From: an uncultured Bacteroidia bacterium | Lineage (GTDB): Bacteria > Bacteroidota > Bacteroidia > Bacteroidales > UBA932 | Direction of reading: 5' to 3' | Assembly (NCBI GenBank): GCA_902795785.1 | Contig: CADBMK010000088.1 | Location: 1-9,567, forward strand | Length of the DNA stretch: 9,567 bases | Part shown: positions 1-6,425 of the stretch, piece by piece | Layout: every line of letters begins with the position of its first letter | Position numbering within the stretch: the stretch's first letter is position 1 | Made by a program: the position numbers and the translations under genes | The notes under the pieces: generated by a model | Database searches by the model: none | What the model saw: the letters and a program-made list of their open reading frames with translations, nothing else | What the model was told of the DNA's origin: nothing

Positions 1-863
1 ATGCCGTACCCGGTAATTGCCTGGCCAATGAGCCAGCGTTTGCCCGGAATATACTGTGCGCCTGAAGCGTTGAGCCTGTCCAGCACTTCCCCGCTGAAAG
101 CAGGAGTCTTGTAATTTGCCTCAAGGATAACCTTTCCCGGCTGACCGGTTCCATACCTTCCCTCACCCGCAAAATCCTCCTGGGTAAGAAGCGCAACTGA
201 ATCCAGCGCCATCGGAAGCGTATAGATTACAAGTTCACATTCTTTCACAGCAGCCTTGAAATCAGAGACCGGATCCACTATGAACCTGTATTCAGGAAGT
301 TCATCCACAATCTTCTGCGCCTTCTCAGGAGTCCTGTTCATAAGCGCCGTATCGAATCCCAGTTCGGCGGCTGCAACTGCCGCAGCCCTTCCCGCTCCGC
401 CGCAGCCAACCACGAGGGCCTGAGGCTTTTCGGCAAAGAGGTGACCTATGCTCTCACGGAAGAACTGATGCACCTTGATATATCCGCGGCTGCCATAGCG
501 CTCATAGCACTGGGCGGTAATGCCGGGGAAATAAGCCTCGGCAACGCAGAGGATGATGCCTGTAAAATCTGAGTTGTGCGCCTCGATTCCCTGCTCCGTC
601 TTGAGCAGAAGGTTGCTGGCGCCTATCTTGGAGCACGGACCGGAAATGACATCGGCCTTGCGGAATGCCAGTTCCTTGAATGGAGCCGTGACGTTGATGG
701 CCTTATAGTCAGAAAGGAATCTGGCATAAGAAGCCTCAAAATCCGAGCCCTCAATAAGGTCATACTGCCTGCGGCCTGCATAAGCCGCATTGAAAAGTAT
801 TGGGCTCTTGGATGTGGAGATAGGGTCTCCAATCAGTCCGAACTTGTCCATATCGATATTCAT
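1..863 (-). CDS. aroE: Shikimate dehydrogenase (AroE), 3' end cut off by the window edge
   Basis: This cytoplasmic enzyme would reduce 3-dehydroshikimate to shikimate with NADPH in aromatic amino acid biosynthesis. I translated 287 complete codons on the minus strand; no stop is reached, so the C-terminus lies outside the window. Visible motifs are GLIGDPIS (residues 9-16) with the following serines of the shikimate pocket, NVTAPFK (57-63) with likely catalytic Lys63, Asn84, NSD (97-99) with likely catalytic Asp99, the Rossmann loop GCGGAGRA (153-160), NRT (176-178), and Gln281 in a C-terminal QA motif. About 50 residues separate Asp99 from the Rossmann loop, which is longer than I recall for typical AroE. 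The ATG lies one base after the stop of the upstream methyltransferase gene (TAA-A-ATG), indicating translational coupling. A second in-frame ATG at 851 is an alternative start. The family is fairly secure; a paralogue of the shikimate/quinate dehydrogenase family is possible. Confidence 0.87.
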   Translation of the reverse strand, partial: MNIDMDKFGLIGDPISTSKSPILFNAAYAGRRQYDLIEGSDFEASYARFLSDYKAINVTAPFKELAFRKADVISGPCSKIGASNLLLKTEQGIEAHNSDFTGIILCVAEAYFPGITAQCYERYGSRGYIKVHQFFRESIGHLFAEKPQALVVGCGGAGRAAAVAAAELGFDTALMNRTPEKAQKIVDELPEYRFIVDPVSDFKAAVKECELVIYTLPMALDSVALLTQEDFAGEGRYGTGQPGKVILEANYKTPAFSGEVLDRLNASGAQYIPGKRWLIGQAITGYG

Positions 864-864
864 T

Positions 865-1683
865 TTATTTTGCCTGACGCTGGCGGACGGCTTCGAAAAG
901 AAGTATGGCCGCAGAGACGGATACGTTCAGGGAATCAAGCTTTCCAAGCATAGGAATCTTAATGTGGCTGTCCGCCGCCTTTCTCCAGATGTCCGTCAGT
1001 CCGGTTGCCTCGGTTCCCATGACGATTGCCGTAGCCTGCGTCATAGGCGTATCATAATACCACTCCGAATCCTGAAGCTGCGCCGTAAGGATCTTGACAT
1101 TGTTTTCCTTAAGGAAGGCAATCGTATCCTCCGAAGAAGCTGCCACCACCTGAGTGGTAAAGACGGCTCCAATGCTGGCCCTGATAAGATTAGGATTCCA
1201 GAGGTCAGTAAGAGGATCGCAGATTATCACGGCATCTGCCCCCGCCGCATCGGCGCTGCGAAGGACTGCGCCCAGGTTACCAGGCTTCTCTACGCCTTCG
1301 AGAACCACAATCAGGGGATTCTCTCCCAGCTTAAGGTCCTTCAGGCCAATTTCCCTCGTCTCAAGTTCTGCGATGACACCCTCGGTACCTCCCCTGTAAG
1401 CCACCTTGTCGTAAATAAAGGCCGGCATCTGAACAATGCCGCAGGAATGGTTCAAAGACTTTGCCTTCCTGACTATTCTATCCATCTCCGAAGGGGCAAG
1501 AATCTCCCCACAGAGGAAGAGGGTGCGTGGAATAAAGCCGCTGTCCAGGCAATGCTCAACCTCGCGCCTGCCTTCCACCACAAAAAGAGACTTCTCACGC
1601 CTCAGTTTGGATTTTTCCTGAAGTGCGAGAAGTTCCTTTATTCTAGGATTCTGTGCCGATGAAACGGTGTCAACCCTAAGCAT
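865..1683 (-). CDS. TrmH/SpoU-family RNA 2'-O-ribose methyltransferase
   Basis: This is a 272-residue SPOUT-class enzyme expected to methylate a ribose 2'-OH in rRNA or tRNA using S-adenosylmethionine. The N-terminal part (about residues 8-105) resembles the SpoU substrate-binding domain, including FVVEGRREVEHCL. The catalytic knotted domain (about 122-265) shows the three SPOUT motifs: KPGNLGAVLRSADAAGAD (133-150) with Asn135 and Arg142, IVMGTEATGL (220-229) with Glu225, and IPMLGKLDSLNVSVSAAI (243-260). The length is normal for RlmB-like or TsnR-like proteins, but the target nucleotide cannot be told from sequence, so no symbol is given. Its ATG overlaps the lysS stop by one base (TAATG), and its own stop lies one base before the aroE start. 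It is therefore the middle gene of a coupled operon and is probably expressed from the lysS promoter. Confidence 0.93.
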   Translation of the reverse strand: MLRVDTVSSAQNPRIKELLALQEKSKLRREKSLFVVEGRREVEHCLDSGFIPRTLFLCGEILAPSEMDRIVRKAKSLNHSCGIVQMPAFIYDKVAYRGGTEGVIAELETREIGLKDLKLGENPLIVVLEGVEKPGNLGAVLRSADAAGADAVIICDPLTDLWNPNLIRASIGAVFTTQVVAASSEDTIAFLKENNVKILTAQLQDSEWYYDTPMTQATAIVMGTEATGLTDIWRKAADSHIKIPMLGKLDSLNVSVSAAILLFEAVRQRQAK

Positions 1684-3218
1684 TACTGTTCTTCTTTCTT
1701 GACGGCAGTCTTTTCAGGACGCATCTGAGGGAAGAAGAGGACATCCTGGATAGTTGTCTGTCCGGTCATAAACATTGTAAGACGGTCGATACCCATTCCG
1801 AGACCTGATGTCGGAGGCATACCGTATTCGAGGGCGCGTACGAAGTCGTAGTCGATGAACATGGCCTCGTCGTCACCACTCGCCTTAAGCCTTGCCTGAT
1901 CCTCGAAACGCTCGAGCTGGTCAACAGGGTCGTTGAGCTCGGAATATGCGTTTGCAAGTTCCTTTCCGTTTACGAACAGCTCGAATCTCTCAGTAAGGGT
2001 AGGATCTGTTCTGTGACGCTTTGTAAGAGGAGACATCTCCACTGGGTAGTCGATGATGAAGGTAGGCTGAATGAGCTTATCCTCGCAGAACTCTCCGAAG
2101 ATTGCGTCGATGAGCTTGCCCTTTCCCATTGAAGGCTCAATCTCCACACCAAGCTTCTTGCAGGTATCGCGGAGCTGGTCTTCGTCCATGCCCTTTACGT
2201 CAACGCCTGCATACTCCTTGATGGCGTCAAGGATAGGAAGCCTGCGGTACTCACCGCCAAAGTCGATCTCGTTTCCGCCGATGTTGACCTTGGTTGTACC
2301 GTTAACTGCCACGGCAATCTTGTTAAGCATCTTCTCAACGAAGTCCATCATCCAGATGTAGTCCTTGTATGCCACATAGATTTCCATACAGGTAAACTCA
2401 GGGTTATGAGTCTTGTCCATACCCTCGTTGCGGAAATCCTTTGCAAACTCATACACTCCGTCGAAACCGCCTACGATAAGTCTCTTGAGATAGAGCTCGT
2501 TTGCGATACGCATGTAAAGAGGAATGTCGAGCGCATTGTGGTGTGTGATGAACGGACGTGCCGTTGCGCCGCCCGGAATTGACTGAAGGATAGGTGTCTC
2601 AACCTCAAGGCAGCCGGCAGCGTTGAAGTATTCACGCATCGTTGCGATAATCTTTGAACGCTTGATGAACACTTCCTTAACCTGAGGGTTTACGATAAGG
2701 TCAACGTAACGCTGACGATAACGGAGTTCAGGATCAGTGAAGGCGTCATGCACCTTGCCGTCAGCCTCCTTAACGATAGGAAGCACCTTGAGAGACTTGC
2801 TCAGGACTGTAAGTTCCTTGGCGTGTACCGAGAGCTGGCCGGTCTGTGTGATGAAGGCAAAGCCCTTGATACCTACGACGTCTCCGATGTCAAGGAGTTT
2901 CTTGAAGACGGTGTTGTACATCGTCTTATCCTCGCCCGGGCAGATCTCGTCACGCTTGACATAAATCTGGATACGGCCGGTGGCGTCCTGGAGCTCCATG
3001 AATGAAGCGGCTCCCATGATTCGCCTTGACATGATTCTACCTGCTATGCAGATATCCTGAAGATTTCCCTTCTCGGGGTCGTATTCCGCTTCGATGCTCT
3101 TAGCAGAAGCGTTGACAGGATACAGAGGTGCAGGATATGGTTCAATCCCAAGTTCCCTGAGCTTGGCCATTGACTGCCTTCTGAGAATTTCCTGTTCGCT
3201 GAGTTCTATATTTGCCAT
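1683..3218 (-). CDS. lysS: Lysyl-tRNA synthetase, class II
   Basis: This cytoplasmic enzyme charges tRNA-Lys with lysine, using ATP. The protein has 511 residues, close to the 505 of E. coli LysS. The N-terminal OB-fold anticodon-binding domain spans about residues 55-150 (ICIAGRIMSRRIMGAASF and following). The class II catalytic core follows: motif 1 around 190-213 (TMREYFNAAGCLEVETPIL), the substrate segment GGATARPFITHHNALD (216-231), motif 2 with FRNEG (262-266) and HNPEFT (271-276), and motif 3 GLGMGIDRL (472-480). It ends in a short charged tail (KTAVKKEEQ). The start at 3218 fits the family N-terminus. Upstream bases are AT-rich with no Shine-Dalgarno, as is usual in Bacteroidota. It is the first gene of the lysS-methyltransferase-aroE operon and is divergent from recJ. 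Nothing is missing from the active-site motifs. Confidence 0.98.
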   Translation of the reverse strand: MANIELSEQEILRRQSMAKLRELGIEPYPAPLYPVNASAKSIEAEYDPEKGNLQDICIAGRIMSRRIMGAASFMELQDATGRIQIYVKRDEICPGEDKTMYNTVFKKLLDIGDVVGIKGFAFITQTGQLSVHAKELTVLSKSLKVLPIVKEADGKVHDAFTDPELRYRQRYVDLIVNPQVKEVFIKRSKIIATMREYFNAAGCLEVETPILQSIPGGATARPFITHHNALDIPLYMRIANELYLKRLIVGGFDGVYEFAKDFRNEGMDKTHNPEFTCMEIYVAYKDYIWMMDFVEKMLNKIAVAVNGTTKVNIGGNEIDFGGEYRRLPILDAIKEYAGVDVKGMDEDQLRDTCKKLGVEIEPSMGKGKLIDAIFGEFCEDKLIQPTFIIDYPVEMSPLTKRHRTDPTLTERFELFVNGKELANAYSELNDPVDQLERFEDQARLKASGDDEAMFIDYDFVRALEYGMPPTSGLGMGIDRLTMFMTGQTTIQDVLFFPQMRPEKTAVKKEEQ

Positions 3219-3262
3219 TTACAATTGAGAATTTACTGATTTCGAGCGGTCTCCCGCGTGGG

Positions 3263-3270
3263 CAAAAGTA
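3263..3270 (-). promoter_or_regulatory. Putative Bacteroidetes-type -7 promoter element for lysS
   Basis: Read on the minus strand these bases are TACTTTTG, a full match to the Bacteroidetes sigma-factor -7 consensus TAnnTTTG. It lies 45 bases upstream of the lysS ATG, so it would give a 5' leader of roughly 35-40 bases. No convincing -33 TTTG is visible at the expected distance. It would drive the whole lysS-methyltransferase-aroE operon. Assignment is by consensus only. Confidence 0.55.
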
Positions 3271-3303
3271 GCATATTTAATTCTAAAATTGAAATTATTT
3301 GAA

Positions 3304-3311
3304 TACCTTTG
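3304..3311 (+). promoter_or_regulatory. Putative Bacteroidetes-type -7 promoter element for recJ
   Basis: The bases TACCTTTG fully match the TAnnTTTG consensus and end only five bases before the recJ ATG at 3317. If this element is used, transcription should begin within a few bases of the ATG, giving a nearly leaderless mRNA. A TTG at 3289-3291 lies 12 bases upstream, closer than a normal -33 element, so the -33 part is not clear. Assignment is by consensus and location only. Confidence 0.5.
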
Positions 3312-3316
3312 TCCAA

Positions 3317-5050
3317 ATGGCAAGAGAGAAAAAGTGGATTTTGAAGGAACCTGCCGACAGCAGCAAAGTTGACAGGCTTGCAGCGGAACTTGGCATAGAC
3401 CGGGTTCTGGCAGATCTGCTTGTAAAAAGAGGAGTCGAGACCTTCGAACAGGCTCGATCTTTTTTTCGTCCAAGCCTTGATGACCTCCACGATCCTTTCC
3501 TGATGAAAGACATGGACACAGCCGTAGAGCGCGTCCGAAAGGCCATCACCACCGAGGAGAAAATCCTTGTCTATGGAGACTATGACGTGGACGGCACCAC
3601 TGCCGTCGCCCTGGTTTACTCCTTCATCAAACGCTACAACAAAAACGCAGATTTCTATATCCCTGACCGCTACGACGAGGGATACGGCGTGTCATACAAG
3701 GGCATCGACTGGGCCGCAGACAACGGCTTCACCCTCATCATCACACTTGACTGCGGCATCAAGTCCGTGGACAAGGTGGCCTACGCCAAAGGCAAGGGCA
3801 TTGACATGATCATCTGCGACCACCACCTCCCGGACGAGACACTTCCGCAGGCCGTTGCCGTCCTCGACCCAAAGCGTGAGGACGACACCTATCCATTTGA
3901 CGACCTTTCCGGATGCGGAGTGGGCTTCAAACTGGTCCAGGCCTATTCAGACCGATACGGCATCCCGTTCGAGACCCTCGTTCCCCTGCTGGACCTTCTT
4001 GTAGTCAGCATTTCATCCGACCTTGTAACAATGGTCGGAGAGAACAGGATACTCGCCCATTACGGACTCAAGCAGCTTAACGAGAGCCCGCGCTGCGGAC
4101 TTCTCGCAATGATAAACCTGTCCAACCTGGAGCCAGGCCACGTCACCATTGACGACATCGTTTTCAAGATAGGCCCACGCATCAACGCTGCAGGACGTAT
4201 GGAATCAGGCCGCCTTGCCGTGGAACTCCTTACAGCCACCGACGAGTCACAGGCCTTCAAGACCGGAGACAGGATCAACGACAACAACAACGAGCGCAAG
4301 AGCATTGACCGGGAAGTCACCCAGGAAGCCCTGGAGATGGTCCAGAACGGCACCTGCCTCTCGTTCAACAACGCCACCATCGTCTATAACCCGCAGTGGA
4401 ACAAGGGAGTGGTAGGAATCGTGGCATCCCGTCTCGTGGAAGCCTTCTACAAACCTACCATCGTCCTCACCAAGAGCAACGGCTTTGTCACCGGATCTGC
4501 CCGCAGCATCCAGGGATTCGACCTCTACTCCGCCATAGAGAGCTGCGCAGACCTTCTTGAGAACTTCGGAGGCCACGTCTATGCCGCAGGTCTCACCCTC
4601 AGGGAGGAGAACCTTCAGGAATTCATAGACCGCATTGAGAAGTTTATCGACGGCAAGATCAGCCAGGAGATGCTTGTGCCTATCATTGAGATGGATGCAA
4701 GGCTCGACTTCTCACAGGTCACACCTAAATTCTTCCGCATCCTCAAGCAGTTCCAGCCTTTCGGCCCGGGCAACAGCACCCCTGTATTCTTCACGGAGAA
4801 CGTCTACGACGACGGAAACGGCCGCAAGGTCGGCGCCGGCGGAGTCCACCTGAAGCTGGACATGATCCAGGAGTCACAGCCATACCACCGCATCCCTGCC
4901 ATTGGTTTCAATATGGCAGAGTACTTCGACTACATCAAGGAAGGCAATCCTCTCGACATCTGCTACTCCATCGTCGAGAACTACTACAGAGGCAATTCCA
5001 CCCTCCAGCTCCGCATCAAGGACATGCGTGAGCGTGACGAGTTCATTTAA
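3317..5050 (+). CDS. recJ: Single-stranded-DNA-specific exonuclease RecJ
   Basis: RecJ degrades single-stranded DNA 5'->3' in recombinational repair, mismatch repair and base excision repair. Counting from the ATG at 3317 the protein has 577 residues, a usual RecJ length. The DHH phosphoesterase domain carries DYDVDG (88-93), Asp145 in ITLDCG, DHH (168-170), Asp235, and GPRINAAGRM (286-295). The DHHA1 domain follows, with WNKGVVGIVASR (361-372), GSARSIQGFDL (393-403) and GGHVYAAG (418-425). The OB-fold domain covers about residues 455-570, including FQPFGPGN (479-486). These are the metal-binding and DNA-binding signatures of an active enzyme. A TTG at 3299 is in frame and would add six residues, but it precedes the promoter-like TACCTTTG, so the ATG is preferred. 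The gene is divergent from lysS and convergent with the TolC-type gene, whose stop codon is 18 bases away. Confidence 0.97.
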   Translation: MAREKKWILKEPADSSKVDRLAAELGIDRVLADLLVKRGVETFEQARSFFRPSLDDLHDPFLMKDMDTAVERVRKAITTEEKILVYGDYDVDGTTAVALVYSFIKRYNKNADFYIPDRYDEGYGVSYKGIDWAADNGFTLIITLDCGIKSVDKVAYAKGKGIDMIICDHHLPDETLPQAVAVLDPKREDDTYPFDDLSGCGVGFKLVQAYSDRYGIPFETLVPLLDLLVVSISSDLVTMVGENRILAHYGLKQLNESPRCGLLAMINLSNLEPGHVTIDDIVFKIGPRINAAGRMESGRLAVELLTATDESQAFKTGDRINDNNNERKSIDREVTQEALEMVQNGTCLSFNNATIVYNPQWNKGVVGIVASRLVEAFYKPTIVLTKSNGFVTGSARSIQGFDLYSAIESCADLLENFGGHVYAAGLTLREENLQEFIDRIEKFIDGKISQEMLVPIIEMDARLDFSQVTPKFFRILKQFQPFGPGNSTPVFFTENVYDDGNGRKVGAGGVHLKLDMIQESQPYHRIPAIGFNMAEYFDYIKEGNPLDICYSIVENYYRGNSTLQLRIKDMRERDEFI

Positions 5051-5075
5051 GTTTTAAGCGAAGCGCCATTAAAAC
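5051..5075. terminator. Inverted repeat between convergent recJ and TolC-type genes, possible weak bidirectional terminator
   Basis: A perfect 7-base inverted repeat, GTTTTAA (5051-5057) and TTAAAAC (5069-5075), starts right after the recJ stop. Its right arm contains the stop codon of the opposing TolC-type gene. Inside it, GCG (5058-5060) can pair with CGC (5064-5066), with two unpaired bases on one side. The stem is AT-rich, and there is no U-tract directly after it on either strand; on the plus strand a run of seven Ts begins 12 bases later. A terminator role is plausible from position but weak by structure. Confidence 0.3.
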
Positions 5076-6424
5076 AATCCAAGAATCTTTTTTTCAAAAA
5101 TAAATATGTATTTAGCTTCGACAAATGAATATCTAGCCTTCGCCAATTCAGTTGCCGCGACATTCCAATCATTATAATCCGAAGTGCCTAACTCGTAGCG
5201 TTCACGTAGCTGCCGTTCTGCTTCTTCGGCATAATGTAGGCGTTCTTGAGCCGCGAGATATTTTTTATATGCAATCCTACAATTAATAATTGTCTGAGTA
5301 TACTCTTTGTTCAATTTCTTTTCTATTTCACAAAGATTGTATTCCGCATTCTTCACAGCCATTTTCTTTTTTTTTACAGAATTACGCGCAGACATCCCAT
5401 TGAATAATGGGATAGTCAAACAAAGTGAAATATATGAACATCCATTATCTCGGAACTGCGCAAAAAATGGATAGTTTTCAAAGCGATTTGCCTCATCAGT
5501 ATTTCCATTTGTTTTACGACGAGCAGTTGAATAACCCGAACCATATCCAGCATATAGAAATAGCGAAGGATAAAAAGCTGATTGAGCTAATAACACGTCC
5601 TTCTTCGCCATTTCGATTGACAACTCAGCAGAACGATATTCTGGTTTTGAATAAACCGAAATTGCTGCATTTCCCCAAGAATAATCAATCTCAGGCGTGT
5701 CTGTATCATCAATAATAGAGAATGAAGAATAATCCTTAATCTCAAGCAATTGACACAAATCCATCTTCTTTTTTTCCATCATGCCTTCCGCGGCATAATA
5801 ATCACATTCGGCTGCAAATAAATTGGATTTTGCCAATAAATAATCAGATTCTACTGCCACTCCAGATTCAACAAGTACTGAAATTCTCCTTACCTGAGAT
5901 TCTAGCAGAGCTTTAGCGGTCAATGCGGATTGGCAATCAGCCTCAGCACACATATACTCAAGGGCGGCAGCAATAACTCTATTTCTTACATCATTTTGTA
6001 GGGATTCTAATTTAGTGGTCATGCTCAATAGGTCAAGTTTAGCTTTTTGATAAGCATAGACCTTGTTCATCCCTGAAAAGATATTCAGGGAACCATTCAC
6101 GGAGACGTTACTGCTTCCAACCAAACTATTCTTGATGAATTCATAAGTGGTCTGATCAAGTACGCGACCAGAGGAGCATAATCCACTTGTACTGAAAGAA
6201 AAGTTTGGATAAAATGCCCATTTGCTTTCATTTAAGACAATCTCTTTTGCATTGTACTCAAGTTCCTTACGTTTAATATCAATATTATGCGCAAGAGCAT
6301 ATGTCACGCAACTATCCAAAGTCCATGGTTCAGTAGTAATTGTATCCCTCTGTGCTAATGCCTTGGACGAAATACAGCAGCAACAAACATATGCCACCAG
6401 TAACACAATGAATTTATTAATCAT
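5069..6424 (-). CDS. TolC-family outer-membrane efflux protein
   Basis: This 451-residue protein should trimerise into an outer-membrane barrel with a periplasmic alpha-helical tunnel, the exit duct of the exporter. A Sec-type signal peptide is visible: basic Lys4, a hydrophobic stretch, and probable cleavage after Ala24 (KALA-Q). The two OEP repeats cover about residues 35-230 and 258-445. Each has long helical segments and a conserved strand region, such as YPNFSFSTSG (72-81) and LTIPLFNGMSARNSV (336-350). The LESGV/ELGTSDYNDW-like turns (185-189 and 411-420) are also typical. Its ATG lies one base after the HlyD-type stop (TAA-T-ATG), making it the last gene of the exporter operon. Oddities are four consecutive cysteines in the signal peptide (14-17) and a nine-A tract at 5367-5375. 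Low GC separates it from recJ next door. The exported substrate is unknown. Confidence 0.93.
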   Translation of the reverse strand: MINKFIVLLVAYVCCCCISSKALAQRDTITTEPWTLDSCVTYALAHNIDIKRKELEYNAKEIVLNESKWAFYPNFSFSTSGLCSSGRVLDQTTYEFIKNSLVGSSNVSVNGSLNIFSGMNKVYAYQKAKLDLLSMTTKLESLQNDVRNRVIAAALEYMCAEADCQSALTAKALLESQVRRISVLVESGVAVESDYLLAKSNLFAAECDYYAAEGMMEKKKMDLCQLLEIKDYSSFSIIDDTDTPEIDYSWGNAAISVYSKPEYRSAELSIEMAKKDVLLAQSAFYPSLFLYAGYGSGYSTARRKTNGNTDEANRFENYPFFAQFRDNGCSYISLCLTIPLFNGMSARNSVKKKKMAVKNAEYNLCEIEKKLNKEYTQTIINCRIAYKKYLAAQERLHYAEEAERQLRERYELGTSDYNDWNVAATELAKARYSFVEAKYIFIFEKKILGLF

Positions 6425-6425
6425 A

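Noticed and set aside
790..1662. A 290-codon open frame on the plus strand opposite the RNA methyltransferase gene
   Set aside because: It lies entirely antisense to well-supported genes, has no recognisable motif and is rich in Arg, Leu and Ser, as expected of a shadow frame in GC-richer coding DNA.
3246..3257. Short GC hairpin (GCGG, four-base loop, CCGC) in the presumed lysS leader, considered as a riboswitch or attenuator
   Set aside because: A four-base stem in a leader of about 40 bases is too small for a known riboswitch or T-box, and no leader peptide or terminator is visible.
3299..3316. TTG start for recJ, six residues upstream of the ATG
   Set aside because: The TTG lies before the promoter-like TACCTTTG, the extra residues match no RecJ feature, and an ATG start is available.
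3219..3552. Three overlapping minus-strand open frames of about 84 codons in the lysS-recJ region and early recJ
   Set aside because: They overlap each other and the recJ coding region, cover both promoter-like elements, and show no domain.
4060..4576. Minus-strand open frames of 106 and 109 codons within recJ
   Set aside because: recJ motifs run through this stretch on the plus strand; the antisense products are low in complexity and unrecognised.
5425..5715. A 96-codon plus-strand open frame opposite the TolC-type gene
   Set aside because: It is antisense to conserved OEP sequence and has no start context or motif; AT-rich DNA gives such frames by chance.
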